A DNA stretch of 64,000 bases from DAOUJW01 sp034422115. GTDB taxonomy: Bacteria; Chloroflexota; Dehalococcoidia; Lucifugimonadales; UBA2985. The notes under the pieces were generated by a model. The model had not been told where the DNA came from, made no database searches, and saw only the letters and a list, made by a program, of their open reading frames with translations. Positions 31,550-38,439 of the stretch are shown one piece after another. The stretch is taken from positions 124,001-188,000 of the forward strand of contig DAOUJW010000005.1 in NCBI GenBank assembly GCA_034422115.1, read 5' to 3'. Numbering within the stretch: position 1 is the stretch's first letter; each line of letters opens with the position of its first letter. The translations under genes and the position numbers were made by a program.

Positions 31550-34069
31550 ATGGAAGAGCAGCCACTCTCGGACCTGCGGATCATAGACCTGACCCACGGC
31601 ATTGCGGGGCCGTACTGCACCAAGCTACTGGCCGACTACGGGGCCGACGTCATCAAGGTGGAGAAGCCCGGCTCCGGCGACTATGCCCGCGCCCTTGGCC
31701 CCTTCCCGGGCGACGTCCCGCACCCGGAGAAGAGCGGCATCTTCCTGTTCCTCAACACCAACAAGCGGAGCATCACCCTCGACCTCAAGACGCCTGAGGG
31801 CGTCGACGCGCTCAAGGCGCTGGTGAAGGACGCCGACGTGCTGGTGGAGAGCTTCCGGCCGGGCGTCATGGCCAGCCTGGGGCTGGACTACGAGACGCTC
31901 AAGGCCGTCAACCCCAACCTCGTCATGACCTCCGTGTCCAACTTCGGGCAGACCGGGCCCTACAGGGACTACAAGGCGTCGGAGCTTACCCTGTTCGGCA
32001 TGGGCAACAGCATGACGCGCCTGGGGCTGCCGGACCGCTATCCCCTTAAGCTGGGAGGCAACCACGTCCAGTACCAGGCCGGGAACAACGCGGCAATGGC
32101 CACCATGTTCGCATGGTACGCCCGGAGGCACAGGGGCATGGGCGGGCAGCACGTGGACGTGTCGATTTTCGATACACAGATGGGATCGATAAACGGCCGC
32201 ATGATGAGCATAATCGGGTACCAGTACAACGGGATGCGCGGCCGGCGGCTTGGGACGAGCGTGGCCGGGTATCCAAACGGCGTCTACCCGTGCAAGGACG
32301 GGTACATCTCCGTGGCCGGCGGCGGGCAGCGGTTCCCGCGAGTCGCCGCATCGGTGGGCCAGCCGGAGCTTGTGGAGCACCCGCTCTACGGCATAGCAAA
32401 GGGCGCGCAGAACCCCGACTACAAAGAGGAGTTCGAGACCACCATCTGGATTCCCTGGCTCATGCAGCGCACAAAGGAAGAGGTGGTGCAGCAGTGCCAG
32501 GCCAACGAGCTGCTGTGCACTCCCTATAACACCATAGACGACGTGGTGGACAACAACCCGCAGCTTGACGCCCGGGGCTATTTCACGGAGATTGAGCACC
32601 CGGAGGCCGGGGAGTTCCGATACCCCGGCTCGCCGGTGTTCACCGAGGGCCAGTGGTGGTGGATACGCAGGCCCGCGCCCCTTCTGGGCCAGCACAACCT
32701 GGAAGTGCTGCAAGCGCTTGACAGCGCGCGACAGCCCTCCACAGCGCACAGTCCATCCCCTTCCACAAGCGCAGATGGCTCCAGGCTCCCCTTGGACGGC
32801 GTCCGCATCATCGACATGACGGTGGTGCTGGCGGGGCCCTACGGCACAATGTTCCTGGGAGACATGGGCGCGCAGGTCATCAGGGTTGAGACCCTTCAGC
32901 AGCTATCGGCCACCAGCAGGGGGCAGTTCGCCCGGCCAAGCAAGGAGGCAGAGGCCAACGCGCCCATGTCCATGTACCCGGACAAGGACCCCGGCGAGAG
33001 GCCGTGGAACAGGTACGCCGGGTTCAACGCCCACGGGCGCAACAAGCACGGCATCACCATAGACCTGCGAACGCCGGAGGGCCAGGACGTCTTCCGCCGC
33101 CTGGTGGACATCAGCGACATGTTCATCGAGAACAACGCCGTTGGCTCCATCGCGCGCCTCGGCTTCACCTACGACGTGGTAAGCCGATGGAACCCGCGCC
33201 TCATAATGATATCCATCACCGGCTTTGGGCAGACGGGGCCCTGGGCAACGTACCGGGGCATCGGCACATCCTTCGAGGCCGCCTACGGCCACGCGTCGGT
33301 GATGGGCTACCCTGACATGGGGCCGGAGGGCGTGCCGCTGACCGTCCCGGCGGACGCCTGCACCGGCGTCACCGTCGCAATGGCGGCCACCATCGCCCTG
33401 CACCATCGCGAGCGCACGGGCAAGGGCATGTTCATCGACATCTCCCTGGGCGAGAACTTCCTGCCCCATCTGGGTGAGCTGTTCATGGACTACACCATCA
33501 ACGGGCGAGTGGCAATCTCCCGCGGCAACAGGGACCCGTTGTTTGTGCAGGGCGTGTACCCCTGTAAGGGCGATGACGAGTGGATTGCCGTCTCCATCGG
33601 CAAGCACGACCACTGGAGCGCCCTGTGCAAGGTGATGGGGCGGCCGGAGCTGGCAAACGACCCGCGTTTCGAGAGCATGGCAGCCCTCCGGTCGAACCAC
33701 GACGACGTCGACCGGATCATCGCGGAGTGGACGGCGGACAAGGAGCCGGTCGCTCTGTTCCACACGTTGCAGAAGGAGGGCGTAATCGCCGGATACCTGA
33801 TGCACGAGCCCCACGCGCTCGCCGACCCACACGTCAAGGAGCGCGGAATCCTGGTGCCCGTGCATCACCCGGAGATTGGGACGCACCTGTACCCGGGCGC
33901 GACCTACAAGATGTCCGGCATGGAGTTCAGGATTAGAAAACCCGCCGTGCGCCTGGGCGAGGACAACGACCACATCTACCGCGAGGTGCTGAAGCTCACG
34001 GAGGCGGAGTACGACAACCTGAAGGCCCTGGGCCACATAGGAATGGACTACGCAGAGCACGTCAGGTAA
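31550..34069 (+). CDS. Fused double family III CoA-transferase
   Basis: An 839-residue protein made of two complete CaiB/BaiF domains, about 1-395 and 415-839, joined by a Ser/Thr/Pro-rich linker (SARQPSTAHSPSPSTSADG). The first domain matches the separate gene at 20647 and the second the gene at 21896, including its PGERPWNRY insertion. At the catalytic Asp position the first domain has Gln174 (NHVQYQAG) and the second keeps Asp602 (PADACTG). The protein would fold as a pseudo-heterodimer. AGGAGGG precedes the ATG. Substrate unknown. Confidence 0.9.
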   Translation: MEEQPLSDLRIIDLTHGIAGPYCTKLLADYGADVIKVEKPGSGDYARALGPFPGDVPHPEKSGIFLFLNTNKRSITLDLKTPEGVDALKALVKDADVLVESFRPGVMASLGLDYETLKAVNPNLVMTSVSNFGQTGPYRDYKASELTLFGMGNSMTRLGLPDRYPLKLGGNHVQYQAGNNAAMATMFAWYARRHRGMGGQHVDVSIFDTQMGSINGRMMSIIGYQYNGMRGRRLGTSVAGYPNGVYPCKDGYISVAGGGQRFPRVAASVGQPELVEHPLYGIAKGAQNPDYKEEFETTIWIPWLMQRTKEEVVQQCQANELLCTPYNTIDDVVDNNPQLDARGYFTEIEHPEAGEFRYPGSPVFTEGQWWWIRRPAPLLGQHNLEVLQALDSARQPSTAHSPSPSTSADGSRLPLDGVRIIDMTVVLAGPYGTMFLGDMGAQVIRVETLQQLSATSRGQFARPSKEAEANAPMSMYPDKDPGERPWNRYAGFNAHGRNKHGITIDLRTPEGQDVFRRLVDISDMFIENNAVGSIARLGFTYDVVSRWNPRLIMISITGFGQTGPWATYRGIGTSFEAAYGHASVMGYPDMGPEGVPLTVPADACTGVTVAMAATIALHHRERTGKGMFIDISLGENFLPHLGELFMDYTINGRVAISRGNRDPLFVQGVYPCKGDDEWIAVSIGKHDHWSALCKVMGRPELANDPRFESMAALRSNHDDVDRIIAEWTADKEPVALFHTLQKEGVIAGYLMHEPHALADPHVKERGILVPVHHPEIGTHLYPGATYKMSGMEFRIRKPAVRLGEDNDHIYREVLKLTEAEYDNLKALGHIGMDYAEHVR

Positions 34070-34086
34070 GCGGGGTACTCCCTCCA

Positions 34087-34165
34087 CGTATCGGAGTACG
34101 GGGCAAGCTCTAACTCTCCCCCTGAAAGGGGCGAGAATACCCCTTCCCCCGTCTCCGGGGGAAGG
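34087..34165. repeat. Repeat and terminator-like palindrome between convergent genes
   Basis: Bases 34087-34109 are the inverse of the AGCxTGCCCCGTACTCCGATACG unit seen at 7894-7916. CCTTCCCCCG/CGGGGGAAGG (34142-34165, loop TCTC) forms a 10-base-pair hairpin, and the same unit followed by GGTTGG and ATGGGGG recurs at 55292-55327. Lying between two converging gene ends, it could stop transcription from both sides. Confidence 0.6.
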
Positions 34166-34186
34166 TTGGGATGGGGGGCCCGCACT

Positions 34187-35044
34187 CTAAGACTTCGGCG
34201 CGTCACCCCTGAAGGCAGCGTCCCGCTCGTCCTTGAACGCGCCCCAGCCCGTCTCCTGGAGCCGCTGCCTGCGCTCCCTGGTTAGCCGGTCGTCGTCCGC
34301 GCTCTCAGAGAGGGCCTTGACGGCGGGGTCGTCGCTGTAGGCCAGGCCCTCACGGAAGCCCGCGAGGTCGTAGACGCGGTTGACCAGGAACTTGTTGCGT
34401 TGCACCGCGGCCGGGGGTAGGGCGGCGAGCTTCTTCCCCCACGCCTCCGCCTCCTCCTGAAGCTGGTCCACAGGCACCACCTTGTTCACGATGCCCATCC
34501 TGAGGGCGTCCTGCGCGCCTATCTGTTCGCCCAGAAGGAGCACCTCCTTGGCGCTCTTGAGGCCCAGCATATAGGGCGTTATCAACACGGGGGGAGAGCC
34601 GCCGTGGCGAATCTGTATCTCGCCAAAACGGGCGTCCTCCGCGGCGATGGTGAAGTCGCACACGCCCGCGAACTCAAACCCCTGGCCCACGGCGTGGCCC
34701 CGGACAGCCGCTATGACCGGCTTGAGCAGCGACCAAATCTTCATCTGGTTGTCCATCCCGCTTGGCGCGGGGTCGTCGTCCGGGTAGAGGTGGGAGTACA
34801 GATCGCCGCCGGCGGTGAAGGCGCGGCCCGCGCCCGTCAGGATGACCGCCTTCACGTCGTCGTCCTCCTCCGCCCGCTCCAGCGCGGCGTTCAGCAGCCG
34901 CTGGACGTTCTTGTTCATGGCGTTGAGCACCGTGGGGCGATTGAGGGTGATGCGAGCGAAGCCGTCCCCCTTCTCGTAGAGCACATCGTCCGGCCCCGGC
35001 GGCGGTATCTCGATTCCGTCAGGCGTCTTCTTTATCTCAACCAT
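34187..35044 (-). CDS. Enoyl-CoA hydratase/isomerase
   Basis: A 285-residue crotonase-fold protein acting on acyl-CoA thioesters. Oxyanion-hole elements are AFTAGGDLYS near residue 75 and VRGHAVGQGFEFAGVCDFTI near 115. FGEIQIRHGG follows where one catalytic Glu is usually found, and ALRMGIVNKVVP is typical. The N-terminus carries an extra 22 residues before the fold. A clear AAGGAG site precedes the ATG. It converges on the fused CoA-transferase and fits the same CoA-thioester pathway. Confidence 0.9.
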   Translation of the reverse strand: MVEIKKTPDGIEIPPPGPDDVLYEKGDGFARITLNRPTVLNAMNKNVQRLLNAALERAEEDDDVKAVILTGAGRAFTAGGDLYSHLYPDDDPAPSGMDNQMKIWSLLKPVIAAVRGHAVGQGFEFAGVCDFTIAAEDARFGEIQIRHGGSPPVLITPYMLGLKSAKEVLLLGEQIGAQDALRMGIVNKVVPVDQLQEEAEAWGKKLAALPPAAVQRNKFLVNRVYDLAGFREGLAYSDDPAVKALSESADDDRLTRERRQRLQETGWGAFKDERDAAFRGDAPKS

Positions 35045-35189
35045 GCTTCTCCTTTGCTGGAATTGCTGGTTGGGAGTATATCAGAACCCTGCCGTGTTAT
35101 GCTGCACAAACCAAGGAAACTACTAGGGACGGGGCAACATCACGACAAATCAGCTCTTCAACGTAAGGTTAGCCGCAGGTAAATTGGGG

Positions 35190-36599
35190 TTATTTGCACT
35201 CGCTAAACGAGAACTGAAATGAATACGCTACAAGCGACAGATTGTGTACTGTTCTTGCGGCCTTTACTACACGGTCATCGAAATCACTGGCAACAAGTAT
35301 CCCACGGACGCGACGGCTAGTATCTTCACTGACACTTGATATATAAGCAAGCACTTGCCCAACAGAACGCAGGTCAGCCATACCTGTCTTTAACTCAATC
35401 ACTACTAAACAACCCTCAGAATCTTCCGCAGTTATATCGACTCGCCCTGCACTGATAGATTTCTCGACACCGCCATCTATGATCTTTAACCCTGATTCAA
35501 GTTGCTGGATATTTGCTCGTAAGGCCCTCTGTAAGTCTCTCTCTAAACCAAAATTGAGATTGTCAGAGTTCTCTTCTTCATAGTCTAGTTCAGGACTTCG
35601 GCGCTGATTGTAATGTTGGTTGGCTGAAGTGTTCTGCTCTTTGAACATTGTGCCTTGGCTGGAAACGCTGTCAGGTGCGTCCACCAGGGGTTCGTCCGTG
35701 GTCCCAACCCCCTTGGCCTGCGCTTCTACTTGCCACCGCCGCCACTCGGCGACGTTGCAGGTCCAACGCTCCCCACGATCTCCCTGAGACGCAGGGAACG
35801 TGTGTACATATGTGGGGAATTCTCGGGCAAAGGCACCGGTGTCAAAGGAAGGCAGAGGCATTCCATAGGCCACGTCTCTCGTAAGGGGCCGCCAGGAGTT
35901 TTTCCCGTGCATCGTAATCCTTCGCCTGATCTCACTTCTCACGGACTGCACCCTCCAGTCAAGAGCATCTCGCCCCGGACTTTCTATACCCTCGATCACG
36001 CCCATTATGTCAGCCTCCTGGCTGTGGTCGGAGGCGCAGAATATCAGCAGTTCGCGCGCTGCGTGAGCGCTCATCTCCTGGCTACCGAGGCGCTCTAGTG
36101 CTGCTTCCGGCAGATTCAGGAGGCGGAGATTGTTAGAGACAGTTGATCTGTCTAGTCCCAATCTTTCCGCTAGCGCGGTGATTGTCAAGAGTCCGTCGTC
36201 TATTACGCGCTTGTAGGCTTGAAGTTGCTCCAAGAAACTTATGTCCTCTCGCTTGGCGTTCTCTTCCAAAGCCAAGATCGCGAGATCTTGATCCGCAAGG
36301 TCCTTCAGGATGACAGGCACGCCGCCATTCCATAGCCCGCTCTTTGCCAGCATCCGAATGGCCTCCACACGCCTATGCCCGAAGGCAAGCTGGACTGTGC
36401 CGGACTCCAACCTGCGTCCTATGGGGATTTGGAGGAGGCCGGAGGTGGCGATGCTTTCCGCCAGTTTCGCGAGACCTTCTAGGCTGACGGTCTTACGAGC
36501 CTGCCAAGGGTTGGCCTCTATGGAGTCCAAGGGTATGAGCTCACCGCCCGGCTCTGGGAGTATCTCATATGCGTCAGATTCTTTCTTTACCTCAACCAT
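35190..36599 (-). CDS. ParB-like domain fused to NucS-type nuclease domain
   Basis: A 469-residue protein. Residues about 20-105 form a ParB N-terminal domain (IPLDSIEANPWQARKTVSLE and the GHRRVEAIRML box at 74-84). Residues about 130-165 form a ParB helix-turn-helix (ITALAERLGLDRSTVSNNLR). The C-terminal 120 residues look like the NucS/EndoMS nuclease domain: RDLQRALRANIQQLESGL, then GRVDITAEDSEGCLVVIELK followed by TG, giving the Asp and Glu-x-Lys of a PD-(D/E)XK site. I start at ATG 36599 with GGAG upstream; the frame is open to 36668. This is not a chromosome-partition ParB by context, since parA is absent. Sequence-guided DNA cutting is a reasonable guess. Confidence 0.75.
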   Translation of the reverse strand: MVEVKKESDAYEILPEPGGELIPLDSIEANPWQARKTVSLEGLAKLAESIATSGLLQIPIGRRLESGTVQLAFGHRRVEAIRMLAKSGLWNGGVPVILKDLADQDLAILALEENAKREDISFLEQLQAYKRVIDDGLLTITALAERLGLDRSTVSNNLRLLNLPEAALERLGSQEMSAHAARELLIFCASDHSQEADIMGVIEGIESPGRDALDWRVQSVRSEIRRRITMHGKNSWRPLTRDVAYGMPLPSFDTGAFAREFPTYVHTFPASQGDRGERWTCNVAEWRRWQVEAQAKGVGTTDEPLVDAPDSVSSQGTMFKEQNTSANQHYNQRRSPELDYEEENSDNLNFGLERDLQRALRANIQQLESGLKIIDGGVEKSISAGRVDITAEDSEGCLVVIELKTGMADLRSVGQVLAYISSVSEDTSRRVRGILVASDFDDRVVKAARTVHNLSLVAYSFQFSFSECK

Positions 36600-36733
36600 C
36601 CTTCTCCTCTGCTTTTGCTCATTATCACCAAGATTATCTATTGTAACCCATTCTCCAGTGCATCCCACTCAAGGGAAAGGCGACTCGTAATAGCCCGGAC
36701 AGAGTTATCTCAGGTGTTTCTTCCAGTAGCGGA

Positions 36734-36841
36734 CTACTTGCCGGCAATGGCCTTGAATATGGACACGGCAAGGGCAATCACTATTGTGATAATGAATATT
36801 GTAGCCGCGCTTTCAATCAAAAACTCGTTAAGCGCTTCCAT
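36734..36841 (-). CDS. 35-residue single-span membrane peptide
   Basis: A very short gene: ATG 36841 to TAG at 36734, with GAGGAGG 5 bases before the start. The peptide begins MEALNEFLIESAATIFI, continues as one hydrophobic helix of about 18 residues and ends FKAIAGK. It starts 10 bases after the stop of the membrane protein at 36852, on the same strand, which supports a real gene. Function unknown; it may assist the neighbouring membrane protein. Confidence 0.6.
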   Translation of the reverse strand: MEALNEFLIESAATIFIITIVIALAVSIFKAIAGK

Positions 36842-36851
36842 TGTGCCCTCC

Positions 36852-37343
36852 TCACCGATTCAGGGTTACAAGAGATGCCAGCCACAGGAATATTTCTAGT
36901 AAGATAAGCCAAGACACAATGTCTGCCATTCCGGTTTTTCGGTTGACAAGCTTCAATGTAGCCTTAAGATCCTGGCTAGCCCTATAGATGGTATCGCTCA
37001 TAAATTGCGAGGGATTCTTCGATATATCTTCCTTAAAGATATTTTCGGGATCAGGAATGCGATGCCTTCCCAACGTCCTCGCCACTACCAAGAGGATGGT
37101 AGCAATGACGAAGACAACAAATGCTAATGCAGCGGGCCAATCTAAATCATCTATAGAATAAGAGTCTCCAGTTATAGCGATAAGTGCCACTGGTGGAACA
37201 AAGGTAATAGTTGCGAGATACACCAAAAGGCCCTGAACCCGTCTTTCCACGGCATCCAACCTTGACAGACTCCATTCATAAGAATGAGTGACGAACTCGT
37301 ATGCCAAGTGCATTGAATTATCTGGTGAATTCTCTGTAGCCAT
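36852..37343 (-). CDS. Hypothetical membrane protein
   Basis: A 163-residue protein with an N-terminal helix (YEWSLSRLDAVERRVQGLL), two membrane spans (about 40-95), a polar stretch with FKEDISKNPSQFMSDTIYRA and a last span at the C-terminus. The layout of a helical stalk plus membrane helices recalls SLATT-like effector proteins, but I cannot show homology. I start at ATG 37343 behind AGGTG. It is followed by a 35-residue membrane peptide and then the ParB-nuclease gene, all leftward. Confidence 0.6.
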   Translation of the reverse strand: MATENSPDNSMHLAYEFVTHSYEWSLSRLDAVERRVQGLLVYLATITFVPPVALIAITGDSYSIDDLDWPAALAFVVFVIATILLVVARTLGRHRIPDPENIFKEDISKNPSQFMSDTIYRASQDLKATLKLVNRKTGMADIVSWLILLEIFLWLASLVTLNR

Positions 37344-37357
37344 GCACCTGCCCCCGA

Positions 37358-37551
37358 TCACTTCTCATTGTAGCAAAGTAAAGTGAGTTTTTGTCTAATA
37401 ACCACCTCCGCGTCCGGGGCGTCTTCAAAATAAAGCTCCAGGGTCTCCTGAACGGCCGCTCTCGCCTCTTCCCGCGTGTCGCCAAATGATGAGACATCCA
37501 CATTGAGGGCCTAGACAACCCAAGCCGTTCTTCGCGGTAAAAGAGCCGCAT
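37358..37551 (-). pseudogene. Decayed hicB antitoxin copy
   Basis: This stretch is a degenerate copy of the intact hicB at 38107-38319. The reading NVDVSSFGDTREEARAAVQE followed by TLELYFEDAPDAE is almost identical. A TAG at 37511-37513 replaces the Gln of VAQALN, and a one-base deletion breaks the frame near the 5' end. The C-terminal residues are replaced by unrelated sequence. It sits 3 bases after the orphan Phd-type antitoxin gene, where a toxin gene would be expected. Confidence 0.75.
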
Positions 37552-37554
37552 CCG

Positions 37555-37791
37555 CTAAGCGTTCCCCTCCCAAGCCGCCAGTTCATCTTCCGGCAGCGGC
37601 TCAAAGAAGCGGTCGTCTATCTTTATGAGGCCCTTCATGGAACCGGGCTGCCGCTTGCCGCGCTTTTTGCTGCTCACCAACCGGGCCACGGGGACCCCAT
37701 TGCGGGCGATGATGACCTCCTCACCCGCCTCAACCTGTTTCAGCAGGCGCGACAGGTGGGTCTTTGCTTCGTGGACGTTCACCGTTGCCAT
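37555..37791 (-). CDS. Phd/YefM-type antitoxin, orphan
   Basis: A 78-residue antitoxin: MATVNVHEAKTHLSRLLKQV then EEVIIARNGVPVARLV, the standard Phd/YefM DNA-binding part. The C-terminal tail (KIDDRFFEPLPEDELAAWEG) is the part that normally wraps a VapC-type PIN toxin. I start at ATG 37791 with GAGGAG upstream. No PIN toxin follows; the space holds a hicB remnant, so the toxin partner has been lost. Confidence 0.85.
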   Translation of the reverse strand: MATVNVHEAKTHLSRLLKQVEAGEEVIIARNGVPVARLVSSKKRGKRQPGSMKGLIKIDDRFFEPLPEDELAAWEGNA

Positions 37792-37898
37792 TGCCCACTC
37801 CTCTCCGTTTCGATTAGCTAATGATATGGCTAAGCCCAAGGACTCTCAAAAGAAGGACATGTAGTGGCGAGAGCCCGAATAGTTGCATTTTGCCATTC

Positions 37899-38120
37899 TC
37901 ACACTGCCGACTCAAATTCATCCCTGCTTAGGCTAGCCTGACGCAGTATGGAAGACAGAGTCCCCGGCGGCACTTCTCTTGCTCCCATCTTCACAATAAC
38001 TGTGCGAGTTCTTTCCTGCGTTCGCAATCTGAGCTTGAGATGGCTCCCGCGCTGGGACACCTGCTCAAATCCTAACCGTTCCAGCGCTCGCACTACCTCC
38101 CGACTGCTATATGGTCCCAA
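37899..38120 (-). CDS. hicA: HicA-type mRNA interferase toxin
   Basis: A 73-residue toxin with the small dsRBD-like HicA fold. REVVRALERLGFEQVSQRGS followed by HLKLR carries the catalytic His in the GSH motif, and the tail VPPGTLSSILRQASLSRDEF is typical. HicA cleaves mRNA. It overlaps the upstream hicB by 14 bases, so it is translated together with its antitoxin. The order antitoxin-toxin is the less common hicBA order. Confidence 0.87.
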   Translation of the reverse strand: MGPYSSREVVRALERLGFEQVSQRGSHLKLRLRTQERTRTVIVKMGAREVPPGTLSSILRQASLSRDEFESAV

Positions 38121-38319
38121 GGCTGACCGATTCTATCTCTACATCGGCCACTTCAATGACCTCCGCGTCCGGGGCATCCTCAAAATAAAGCTCCAGGGCC
38201 TCTTGAATGGCCGCTCTCGCCTCCTCCCGCGTGTCGCCGAACGATGAGACGTCCACGTTGAGAGCCTGGGCTACCCAAGCCGTTTTGTCGCGGTACAGGA
38301 CAACCTCAATAGTGCGCAT
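38107..38319 (-). CDS. hicB: HicB-type antitoxin
   Basis: A 70-residue antitoxin: MRTIEVVLYRDKTAWVAQAL, then VDVSSFGDTREEARAAIQEA followed by LELYFED, the partial RNase H-like HicB fold. No separate DNA-binding tail is visible. I start at ATG 38319 behind GAGGAGG; the frame is open further upstream into the CoA-transferase on the other strand, which I reject. A broken copy of this gene lies at 37358-37551. Confidence 0.87.
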   Translation of the reverse strand: MRTIEVVLYRDKTAWVAQALNVDVSSFGDTREEARAAIQEALELYFEDAPDAEVIEVADVEIESVSLGTI

Positions 38320-38439
38320 CTCTACACCCTCCTCGCACCAGTTTAGCACATCCCCATCCGCCACAAGACGCAGGCGCTCCGTATGTGCTATGCTACAAGC
38401 GTATCTTTCAGGAAAGCCCCGCGCACAGGAGGGTAGACT

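Noticed and set aside
35190..36599. Chromosome-partition ParB
   Set aside because: No parA or parS is seen, and the protein carries a nuclease-like C-terminus instead of a ParB dimerisation domain.
36615..36899. Plus-strand 94-codon frame over the small membrane peptide region
   Set aside because: No ribosome site and no coding character. The minus strand has a well-formed 35-codon gene instead.
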